A stretch of 64,000 nucleotides of DNA from NCBI RefSeq assembly GCF_004119455.1, contig NZ_NRQT01000009.1, positions 62,001 through 126,000 of the forward strand, given 5' to 3'. Below are positions 51,597 to 59,908 of this stretch, in pieces. The notes beneath the pieces were generated by a model, which made no database searches, was not told where the DNA came from, and was given only the letters and a program-made list of their open reading frames with translations. The DNA is from Chryseobacterium sp. CH25 (GTDB lineage Bacteria; Bacteroidota; Bacteroidia; Flavobacteriales; Weeksellaceae). The stretch's first letter is position 1. Each line of letters starts with the position of its first letter. Position numbers and translations under genes: made by a program.

Positions 51597-54576
51597 ATTT
51601 TTGTTTTTTTATTTTAATGGAAACAACGGTTCCTTTAGGCGTATTATTTTTAAATTCTATTTTTCCGTTAATCATCATAAGTAACTGAAGAATAAGGTGT
51701 AATCCTAAGCTGTATTTTTGCAGGACGAGCTTTTCATTTTCTATATTATCCTGAAGCTTTTCATAATATTTCATCTGCTCCTGGCTCATGCCTTGCCCTG
51801 TATCTCTTACTTCCAGAAAAAAGATATGCTCATCTTCAATGGTAGAAAGTTCTATGATCCCATCGGTGGTGTTTTTTATGGCATTGTCTATTAAGTTATG
51901 GATGATAACTGCTATGACATTATGATTAATATTGGATTCAGTAGGGTCTTTCACGTTATTGATAATGCGTGTATTCTGCTCCCTTGCTGCTACTTCAAAA
52001 AGAGTTATTTTATTGTCAATGATCTCAAAAAGATTGTATGGTTCATTTTTTTCAGGAATATTATAGATTTCCGCATACTCTTTTAAGGTTTTAACGAAAT
52101 TGTAGAACTCTATAGAAGATTTATAAAAGCTTTCAAAATGCTTTTTTTGTATATAATGATCGTGTTCATCAGTTTCATATAGTTTCTTGGCAGTAATCGA
52201 CAGGAACTTTACAGGTGTGATAATATCATGACTTATGGTCTCCAGCAGTTTTTTCTGCTGTACACTTTCTTTTCTTAGCTGTTCTTTGGTGTATTCAAGT
52301 TTTGAAACGGTTTTTGATAATTTCTGAGTTCTTATTTCAATAATCTTCTCAAGTTCCTTCTTTTTTAGTTGCTGTCTTTTTATTCTTAATCTGACCAGCT
52401 TTAATGTTATGATAGAGAGAAATAAAACTAAGAACAGCTTAACGATGAATATTTGATAGAACAGATGTTGTACATTAATATTGAGGGTTCTGTAAACATA
52501 ATCTCCTTTGGGAGAGGTTAATACCCTTACCAAAAGTTGATACTGTCCCGGTTCCAGGTTTGAGATATAATATTTACCATCACTGCTTACCTTTTCCCAT
52601 TTTTCATTATTGGAACCTTTCAGTTGGGCTTCAATCACAAGATTGGCTCTGTTGGCATAGTAGGGTACATCTATTAGAATCAGTGCTTTATAGAAATTGT
52701 TTTCAAGGTTGATGGTATTTCCTTTTATACTGCTTTTGGAGTCATAAAATACAACCCTTTCCATAAAGAAATCTTTGGGATAATAGCTTCTTATTTTTAA
52801 AGGATTAAAAAATACCATTCCTTTCATGGATGGGAAAACAAAATCTCCGTTTGGAAGAATAGAAGTACTGGGGGAACATCCGCCATTGAACTCATTGGTG
52901 TTAAAGCCATCTTCTTTACTGTATCTGTAATAATAAACCGGGGATTTTTGATTTTTGGAATAGCTGAGGAGGTTGTTTTTCAGTACTTTGAATAAGCCAT
53001 TATTGGTGCTGATCCAGAAAAATCCGTTTTGATCTTCCCGTATGGTGTGAGAAAATAAAAGATAACCATCTTTGTCTTCAGGCATTTTGATGAGCTGTCC
53101 ATTTTTATAAAGAAAAAAACCGTTTCCCTGAGTCATGATCCAGAAATTTCCATCTTTTGTTTTTAGAATTTCTCTGATATTTACAGACTTGATTGAGATC
53201 TTTCTGAGTATATGGGAAGAGGTTTCTATGATATATAAAGCATCCCTTGTTCCTACCATCCATTTATCATGATCATATTGGTGTACAGTAGTTACAACGT
53301 TAGGGATTGCAAACTGGGAAATAGGAGTAGTAAAGCTGTCATCTTGATAGAAAACAAGCTGAGATTTTAGCGAAGGATCATGAAAAACAATAATATAATG
53401 TCCATTAAGATTCCATGCATAAGACGGTGTTTTTTTGAAATATAAATGTTCTTTTTTCGTATACCCGGAATTGCTGAAGAACCGAAGCAGTGAACGGTCA
53501 TCCTGAACAATGATATTTTTCTGATTATCATATAACAGGAAGTACTTATTAGAGGTATTGAAATGATATTGTTTTATCAGTTTACTGTCATTGTAAACAT
53601 CTCCTGAAGGAGTAATTACGCTGTTGTTTTCAAAAGGAAGCTGAGCATAAAAGATATTTTCATAAGATTTATCAGACTTGTTAACAATATGGAAATTATT
53701 AAACTTGATAATATTCAATCCATCAGATAAAGTTCCCAGATATAGTTTATTATTGGTCTCATCATGATAAATAGAAGAGAGAGAATTTCTGTTAAAATCA
53801 TATTCTGCTATTTTTTTGATGCTAAGGGTATTATGCTCGTAAAATATTTTATACAAGCTATGATCCCGGATAATAAAAGACTGATTATTGATCTGGCTCC
53901 AATACACCGTAATATCTTTGTTAAAGAAAATGTCAGGAGCATCCAGGTACGTTATTTTTGCATTGCTGATTTTAATAACTTTTTTCAGCACCCTGGAAAT
54001 AATGAAAATATTCTGATCAAAGCAAAAAGTATCTAATATATAATCTTTACGGAGGTTCTTCAGGGTTTCAATTTTATGATCCTTGTACTGGACGGTGGCA
54101 TCGTTCAGTAAATGATAATAATTATTCTTATCGAAATAGATGAAAAAATCTTTGTTATCAAGGCTCTCCAGTATTCCGTTTTTTGTAAAAATGGCATGTG
54201 ATTTACTTTCATGCAGCACTTTTCGTAAACAGTTTGTTGGTCGGTTTAAGCTGCTTATATTTCTCTTGGAAATTAATACTGTATTTTCATTATAAGCAGT
54301 GATATTATAAATAGAGTCTTTCTTCCTGTTTCCAAAAAAAGAAGTAAACCTGTTGTTTTTGAGTTTGAGGTGATTATAGGTTACAAAATTATATCCATCA
54401 TAACGTACCAATCCATTTTCTGTACTCAGCCAGATAAATCCGTAGTTATCTTTAATGATGTCTTTTACACTGTTTTGTGGAAGTCCGTTATTGGTATCAT
54501 ACCATACAGCAGCTTGCTGGCTATTAAAAAATTGAATGTTTATGAAGAATAAAATTAGAAGTGTTTTATAAAACAT
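51589..54576 (-). CDS. Reg_prop/Y_Y_Y sensor histidine kinase (copy 1)
   Basis: The ATG at 54576 gives a signal peptide (MFYKTLLILFFINIQFFNS-Q); an ATG at 54618 would add 14 residues. The periplasmic part is a beta-propeller of Reg_prop units (PQNSVKDIIKDNYGFIWLST, TENGLVRYDG, DGNFWIMTQGNGFFLY) followed by a Y_Y_Y domain (NLEPGQYQLLVRVLTSP). Counted from 54618, a membrane helix spans about 722-743, then HisKA with H797 in ETISHDIITPVKF, and HATPase with N912 (HNLIDNAIKN) and D939 (VRDTGQGMS). No receiver or AraC domain; it signals through the overlapping NarL regulator. Related copy at 59901. Confidence 0.94.
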   Translation of the reverse strand: MFYKTLLILFFINIQFFNSQQAAVWYDTNNGLPQNSVKDIIKDNYGFIWLSTENGLVRYDGYNFVTYNHLKLKNNRFTSFFGNRKKDSIYNITAYNENTVLISKRNISSLNRPTNCLRKVLHESKSHAIFTKNGILESLDNKDFFIYFDKNNYYHLLNDATVQYKDHKIETLKNLRKDYILDTFCFDQNIFIISRVLKKVIKISNAKITYLDAPDIFFNKDITVYWSQINNQSFIIRDHSLYKIFYEHNTLSIKKIAEYDFNRNSLSSIYHDETNNKLYLGTLSDGLNIIKFNNFHIVNKSDKSYENIFYAQLPFENNSVITPSGDVYNDSKLIKQYHFNTSNKYFLLYDNQKNIIVQDDRSLLRFFSNSGYTKKEHLYFKKTPSYAWNLNGHYIIVFHDPSLKSQLVFYQDDSFTTPISQFAIPNVVTTVHQYDHDKWMVGTRDALYIIETSSHILRKISIKSVNIREILKTKDGNFWIMTQGNGFFLYKNGQLIKMPEDKDGYLLFSHTIREDQNGFFWISTNNGLFKVLKNNLLSYSKNQKSPVYYYRYSKEDGFNTNEFNGGCSPSTSILPNGDFVFPSMKGMVFFNPLKIRSYYPKDFFMERVVFYDSKSSIKGNTINLENNFYKALILIDVPYYANRANLVIEAQLKGSNNEKWEKVSSDGKYYISNLEPGQYQLLVRVLTSPKGDYVYRTLNINVQHLFYQIFIVKLFLVLFLSIITLKLVRLRIKRQQLKKKELEKIIEIRTQKLSKTVSKLEYTKEQLRKESVQQKKLLETISHDIITPVKFLSITAKKLYETDEHDHYIQKKHFESFYKSSIEFYNFVKTLKEYAEIYNIPEKNEPYNLFEIIDNKITLFEVAAREQNTRIINNVKDPTESNINHNVIAVIIHNLIDNAIKNTTDGIIELSTIEDEHIFFLEVRDTGQGMSQEQMKYYEKLQDNIENEKLVLQKYSLGLHLILQLLMMINGKIEFKNNTPKGTVVSIKIKKQKYG

Positions 54577-55399
54577 TTTAATAATAAATATGCTTATCAG
54601 ATAATAGATTAAAGTCACCGTATCTGACAGCCGGCTGGATTGTCAGATATCATTTTGAACTGAAGGAAGTTGGATTGAGAATGACCATCTATGTAAATGA
54701 TTGAAGGTTTCTTTACCTACTTGTTATCTGCTTCAGAATATAGAAGAGAAGCAATGTTATTGTTGAACATGCTCCAAAGCCAATAGTACTTAATGACTGC
54801 GAGGTTTTTGTTATTGCTTGATCTTAAGGTGATTGGAAAGATGGGTTGTACACAGTCAAAATATCAAGGACAATGGGTGAAATAGCTTTTTGTTTCATAC
54901 AAAGAGTATATGGAGTGTTTTTTGTTTTGAAATATCCGTTTTTTATATCATCTGATTGTTATATTTCAAAAAAAGATAAGCCGGGTAGACCTATCTTTAA
55001 TAACTACTATTTATATTCGATTTCTCTACTTTTAGCGGTTATGTTAATATGAAATATTAATGATGATTATTCTCTTAAACGAAATTATTCTAGTGTGTTT
55101 TTTTAATTATTAGGGTTATTGCCTGTTTTTTTCCTTCATGTTTTAATTCGGTAAAATTATATAAATCTTAAGTAAAATGAAGGATTAAAGCTGTAGTTAT
55201 AAAACTACATCAATGGCAATTTTAATTGTCATGTTTATTTTTGGTTGACTGTTTTAGAATTCTTATTATTAAAAATATAGTAGATGGAATCTATTGATAA
55301 ATTTTTATTGATAGATTTTGTAAATTTTCAGGATTGAATCTATTGCCATGGAACCCAGAGGTCATCTTTCTATATTTGCCCCACTATAAATAAAAAATT
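54577..55399. other. Long divergent spacer between kinase 1 and catalase
   Basis: About 820 bp, with no credible gene. A TATATTTG -7 box at 55371-55378 lies 22 bp before the catalase ATG; the nearest TTG (55343) is 25 bp away, longer than normal, so activation by a regulator such as OxyR is possible. A TTGAATCTATTGCCA-like near-repeat around 55285-55347 has no assigned role. Confidence 0.4.
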
Positions 55400-56923
55400 A
55401 TGAAAAAAAGTGTGTTTTTAGCTGGGGTTCTTATTACTTCTACAGTCTTTTCGCAACAACTGACAACTAACACAGGAAGTCCTGTTGGGGATAATCAGAA
55501 TTCTAAAACAGTAGGGAATAACGGTCCGGTTTTATTAGAAGATATTCATTTGATTGAAAAGTTGGCGGCATTTGACAGGGAGAGAATTCCGGAAAGGGTA
55601 GTACATGCCAGAGGGGCTGGAGCTTTCGGGGAATTTGTTGCGGATGCTGATTTTTCTGATGTTACAATGGCCGATTTTCTATCAAAAGCGGGAAAAAAGA
55701 CTCCTTTATTAGTAAGGTTTTCTACAGTAGTGCATCAGCAGGGATCTCCGGAGACTTTTAGAGATCCAAGAGGTTTTGCTGTTAAGTTTTATACGGACCA
55801 GGGAAATTATGATTTGGTAGGAAACAATCTGCCAGTGTTTTTCATTAGAGATGCAATCAAGTTTCCGGATATGGTACATGCATTTAAACCTTCTCCGGTT
55901 ACTAATAATGCATCCGATAATAACCGTGTATTTGATTTTATGTCCAATATTCCGGAATCTACTCATATGTTGACCTGGTTGTTTTCTGATTACGGAATTC
56001 CTGCCAATTACAGGGAAATGCAGGGGAATGGAGTTCATGCCTTTAAATGGGTTAATGCCAAAGGAGAAGTTACTTATGTGAAATATAAATGGGTACCCAA
56101 ACAGGGAGAGAGAAATCTTACCCAGGAAGAAGCAGATAAAATTCAATCCACACAAATTGAGCATGCTACCAGAGATCTGTATACTTCTATCCAGACTAAA
56201 AACTTTCCAAAATGGGATTTATATGTACAGATGCTGAAAAAAGATGATTTTGAAAAACTTGATTTCAATCCTGTTGACGTAACTAAAGTATGGCCGGAAT
56301 CTATTGCAAAATCTGTTAAGGTGGGAACGATGACTCTTAATCAAAACCCAACAAATTATTTCCAGCAGATTGAACAGGCTGCTTTCTCGCCAGGTACTCT
56401 TGTTCCGGGAATTGAGCCATCAGAAGATAAGTTATTACAGGGAAGACTTTTCTCTTATTTTGATACTCAGAGACACAGAATTGGTGGAAACTTCCAGCAG
56501 TTACCGGTTAATGCATCAAAAAATGATGTAATGACCTACAACCAAAACGGCTACATGTCTATGAGAACTCAAAATGGAGAGGTGAACTATCAGCCGTCAG
56601 CAGCAAAACCTGAGGTAACTGATAATAAAAAATTCAAATATTCTCAAACTGTTTTTCCTGCAGGTACATCTACCGTACAGGCTAAAATAGATAAGGAAAA
56701 TAACTTTAAACAAGCCGGAGAACTTTACAGATCCTTCTCTAAAAAAGATCAGGATAATCTGATTAAGAATCTGGGAAGTGCTTTAAATAGCGTAGAGAAT
56801 AAAAAAGTAGTGGCTAAAATGATTTCTTACTTCTATCAGGCAGATGCTGAGTATGGAAAACGACTGGCTCAATATGTTAAAATGGACCGTCAGCAACTGG
56901 AATCTTTATTGTCCTCAAAATAA
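55400..56923 (+). CDS. Exported haem catalase
   Basis: A 507-residue monofunctional catalase with a signal peptide (MKKSVFLAGVLITSTVFS-Q), so the enzyme acts in the periplasm. Catalytic His is H69 in RVVHARGAGAFG, Asn is N143 in DLVGNNLPVFFIRD, and the haem-binding Tyr is in LFSYFDTQRHRIG near 348. The size fits the small-subunit clade. The gene directly precedes an exported ankyrin protein (5 bp gap), as in Pseudomonas katB-ankB and Campylobacter katA-Cj1386, where the ankyrin partner aids catalase activity or haem loading. Confidence 0.97.
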   Translation: MKKSVFLAGVLITSTVFSQQLTTNTGSPVGDNQNSKTVGNNGPVLLEDIHLIEKLAAFDRERIPERVVHARGAGAFGEFVADADFSDVTMADFLSKAGKKTPLLVRFSTVVHQQGSPETFRDPRGFAVKFYTDQGNYDLVGNNLPVFFIRDAIKFPDMVHAFKPSPVTNNASDNNRVFDFMSNIPESTHMLTWLFSDYGIPANYREMQGNGVHAFKWVNAKGEVTYVKYKWVPKQGERNLTQEEADKIQSTQIEHATRDLYTSIQTKNFPKWDLYVQMLKKDDFEKLDFNPVDVTKVWPESIAKSVKVGTMTLNQNPTNYFQQIEQAAFSPGTLVPGIEPSEDKLLQGRLFSYFDTQRHRIGGNFQQLPVNASKNDVMTYNQNGYMSMRTQNGEVNYQPSAAKPEVTDNKKFKYSQTVFPAGTSTVQAKIDKENNFKQAGELYRSFSKKDQDNLIKNLGSALNSVENKKVVAKMISYFYQADAEYGKRLAQYVKMDRQQLESLLSSK

Positions 56924-56928
56924 GAATC

Positions 56929-57432
56929 ATGAAATACTTCATCTCTGCCATCATTATATTTTTGGCCATCTGTAAGACGAATGCACAGGATGTGTTTTCT
57001 TATGCAAAGACAGGAAATATAGAAGAAATTTCTAAGTTTAAAAAAGAGATTAATTCTAAAAATACCGAAGGATATACTCCTCTTATTCTCGCTGTATATC
57101 ATAATCATTATACAGTAGCAAAATGGCTGCTCGAAAATGGAGCTCAGCCTGATCTGCAGGATCAGAGTGGTAATACCGCATTAATGGGAGCTACATTTAA
57201 AGGATATAAAGAAATGATCCCATTATTGATTTCCTATAAAGCGGATGTTAATACAAAGAATTATAATGATGCCACTGCTCTCATTTATGCTGCTGTTTTC
57301 GGTAAAACGGAAATCATCGAATTGCTCTTACAAAATGGAGCCGATAAGAATGCTAAGGATAATAGAGGAAATACAGCCTTGCAGCATGCTCAGATGCAGA
57401 ATAATGAAGAAGCGGTAAAACTACTTCAATGA
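56929..57432 (+). CDS. Exported ankyrin-repeat protein, catalase partner (AnkB-like)
   Basis: A 167-residue protein with signal peptide (YFISAIIIFLAICKTNAQ) and four ankyrin repeats: TPLILAVYHNHYTVAKWLLE, TALMGATFKGYKEMIPLLIS, TALIYAAVFGKTEIIELLLQ and TALQHAQMQNNEEAVKLL. It begins 5 bp after the catalase stop and shares its terminator at 57479. In other bacteria the equivalent protein is needed for full periplasmic catalase activity, so the same role is inferred. Confidence 0.93.
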   Translation: MKYFISAIIIFLAICKTNAQDVFSYAKTGNIEEISKFKKEINSKNTEGYTPLILAVYHNHYTVAKWLLENGAQPDLQDQSGNTALMGATFKGYKEMIPLLISYKADVNTKNYNDATALIYAAVFGKTEIIELLLQNGADKNAKDNRGNTALQHAQMQNNEEAVKLLQ

Positions 57433-57478
57433 TGATTCATCATCATGAATAATTAGATTGTTTTCCGATTTTCAATAA

Positions 57479-57518
57479 TAATCCCTCTTACCAATTTGAC
57501 AAGAGGGATTTTCTGTTT
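57479..57518 (+). terminator. Terminator of the catalase-ankyrin operon
   Basis: AATCCCTCTT / AAGAGGGATT perfect 10-bp stem with an 11-nt loop and T-rich tail. Confidence 0.88.
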
Positions 57519-57897
57519 TCTAGAAGTAAAACGTCAGGACTTAGTTATTTTTTTTCTATTAGCAACAATATTTCTTGTAATTTTTTAACTACATCAGCAG
57601 GACAAAATACTATATGAATGACGGTTTGTTTTTACAGGTATAAATTTAATTTTCACATTTCATGTTCTAAATTTGTACCGTTAAAAGTTAATTAATTCAA
57701 TACGTAAGAAATAGAAGAATTATCTAGCCGGCAATGATAAAAATACAGATAAAAAAATTATTTAAATCCTATAAGGAGTAACAAAAATTAATTTGATAGA
57801 ACCTGTTTTTATACTGGGCATAATTGCCTTTTGTAAAGAATTAGATTCTGCTTAATTGTTTATTCTTAAACCATATTTTCTATATTTTTCGTTGAGT
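57519..57897. other. Spacer before the surface-protein gene
   Basis: No gene is visible. A TAAATTTG -7-like box lies at 57668-57675 but its relation to the gene at 58019 is unclear. Confidence 0.35.
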
Positions 57898-57922
57898 CTC
57901 CTTCGGTAAGGAGGGTGTTTTT
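57898..57922 (+). other. Leader hairpin before the surface protein
   Basis: CTCCTT-CGGT-AAGGAG with a following GGTGTTTTTG resembles a terminator or attenuator about 100 bp ahead of the ATG at 58019. A comparable AGGAG/CTCCT hairpin precedes the other surface gene at 63164. Confidence 0.45.
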
Positions 57923-58018
57923 GCCTTGCTTAATATTATCAGGTACAGATAGGATCTGTAAATCATATCTATTTCTCTTCTAATATTTTTCACTTTTAAA
58001 ATACTAAAATTTAAGACA

Positions 58019-59154
58019 ATGAGAAAAAATTTAACAACTTTACTAACAGCAGTTTTTTTGATTGCCTCTGCAAGTGTTTTTGCACAGACCGCTGGAGTTG
58101 GGATTGATACTACAACCCCTAATTCTACATTGGATGTTCATGGAAAACTTGGAGCTACCGACATTGATGGACTTCAAGCACCAAGACTTACCAGAGCTGA
58201 ACTTTCTGCTAAAGGAAATGGGCTGTATGGAACTAATCAGAAGGGAGCACTGATATATATTACTGATATATCAGCAGGTGATAATGCAGGACCAAGGCTT
58301 AATATTGATGGTATTGGATATTATTATTTCGATGGTGCGGTATGGCAAAAACTGATCTATAATAATCTTTATAATGCAGATGGTACGCTTACCAGTACCA
58401 GAACTGTTACTCAAATGGTAAAGATTTAAAATTTATAAATCAGCAGACTACAACCATTAATAATAGCAGTGGTTTGGGTATTGTTCAGGATTCTGGTACA
58501 GGAACAAGAACATCAATGGGGTTTTCTAATGGAGGAGGATATTCCTTATTTATATTTTGTGATACCAACTCTGCTGCACAGATTAAGGCTGCAGGAAACA
58601 GTACTTTTCTTTCTTTAGGAACGGCGAATACAGTTGCTCCTACCGGAATTGAATTTACAACAACACCCAGTGCTGGTGCTTTAGGACAGACACAAATGAA
58701 GATTTCTCCAGCAGGGAACGTGACGACTATAAAAAATCTAGCAGTAGGATATAGTACTGAACCTACTTTTGGCTCTGAAAAATTAAGCGTGAACGGAAGT
58801 ATTAAAACGGCTGCGGCTACTTATCCGGATTACGTATTTGATCAGTATTTTGATGGAACATCAGATATTAATTCCAACTACACATTTTCCAGTATATATG
58901 ATACAGAGAAGTTTATTCAGCAAAATAAACACTTGCCTGGAGTAACTTCTATTAAGGAATTGGAAAAAACAGAAAATGGATATTCTTTTGACCTTACCAA
59001 ATTATCTACCCAAACGTTGGAAAAAGTAGAAGAATTGTATCTGCATATTATAGAGCAACAAAAGCAGATTGATCTGCAAAAGAAACAAATTGATACGCTT
59101 CTTAAGCTAACTGATCAATTACAGAAAAAGAATAAATCAAAAAGGTATAAATAA
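58019..59154 (+). pseudogene. Cell-surface (tail-fibre/S74-like) protein, split by a -1 frameshift
   Basis: Signal peptide (RKNLTTLLTAVFLIASASVF-AQ) and the surface motif GVGIDTTTPNSTLDVHGKLG open the protein. The frame stops at 58427-58429 after TVTQMVKI; shifting by one base after Q (A run 58413-58415, one A short) gives TQNGKDLKFINQQTTTINNS and continues to 59154. The C-terminal part has the peptidase-S74-like/intramolecular-chaperone-style end: FSSIYDTEKFIQQNKHLPGV, then a coiled coil (TLEKVEELYLHIIEQQKQID). Restored length is about 378 residues. Sequencing error or recent null allele. Confidence 0.82.
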
Positions 59155-59185
59155 CTTTACGATTCTTATAGAATACAGATGATTG

Positions 59186-59214
59186 AAAACGGAATATATT
59201 ATTCCGTTTTTTTT
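59186..59214 (+). terminator. Terminator after the surface protein
   Basis: AAAACGGAAT / ATTCCGTTTT 10-bp perfect stem with a 5-nt loop and eight T. Confidence 0.9.
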
Positions 59215-59269
59215 ATGTTTTAAAAGTTGAAAATATGGATAATGATTGGTCATTTTTACATCATTTTTA

Positions 59270-59908
59270 TTAACTCTTCGGATACCCCTGATTTTTATCT
59301 GCCAGTCTCACAAGATCAACCGCATTCTTAATATTCAGTTTTTTATAAACTCTTGCTTTGTAGGTGCTCACTGTTGACAGATGAAGGTTGAGTTCATTTG
59401 AAATCTCAATATTTCCATAGCCTTTAACCAGTAAGTCGAATATTTCTTTTTCCCTTTCCGATAAAATTTCAAGAGGATTAATAGGAGTATCCTTTTTAGC
59501 TGAAGAAACCAGTTTTTTTACAATCTCTTGGGAATAATAGGTTCCTGTTTCCAGGATTTGCTGTACCGCTTCCAGAATATTGTTTTCATCCGATAGTTTA
59601 TTGATGTATCCGTCTGCTCCTTCAATAATGTATTGTGCGGCAATATCATTATCATACACTGAAAATACTAAGATTTTAAGGCTTGGCTGTATTTCTTTTA
59701 ATTCACCAATCATGCTCAGATACTTGCTTTCCGGCATATTGATATCCAGAATCAACAAATCAAATTGTTCTGCATGAAGCTGATTGGTGAGATCTGTATA
59801 AGATTCTGCACATGAGATTTTTACATCTTTGTAATGAGATTCCAGGATAAGAGTAGTTCCTAATCTTACTACAAAATGATCATCTGCAATAATGATTTTT
59901 CTATCCAT
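59270..59908 (-). CDS. NarL/FixJ-type response regulator (copy 2)
   Basis: 212 residues, nearly identical to copy 1 at 50958: same D9/D10/D55 receiver core and LuxR-type helix-turn-helix. Differences are conservative (for example E-to-L near 69, H-to-N near 87, T-to-K near 162) apart from the last eight residues, which differ entirely. It overlaps its kinase by 8 bp like copy 1. The DNA-contact helix STVSTYKARVYKKLNI is unchanged, so the two regulators probably recognise the same operators. Confidence 0.95.
   Translation of the reverse strand: MDRKIIIADDHFVVRLGTTLILESHYKDVKISCAESYTDLTNQLHAEQFDLLILDINMPESKYLSMIGELKEIQPSLKILVFSVYDNDIAAQYIIEGADGYINKLSDENNILEAVQQILETGTYYSQEIVKKLVSSAKKDTPINPLEILSEREKEIFDLLVKGYGNIEISNELNLHLSTVSTYKARVYKKLNIKNAVDLVRLADKNQGYPKS

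Noticed and set aside
54713-54823. Minus-strand open stretch reading ..TIGFGACSTITLLLFYIL..
   Set aside because: The translation looks like a membrane peptide, but there is no ATG, GTG or TTG start at a sensible place, so I do not call a gene.
54846-55052. 68-codon plus-strand ORF upstream of catalase
   Set aside because: AT-rich low-complexity translation with no signal, domain or sensible context; likely chance.
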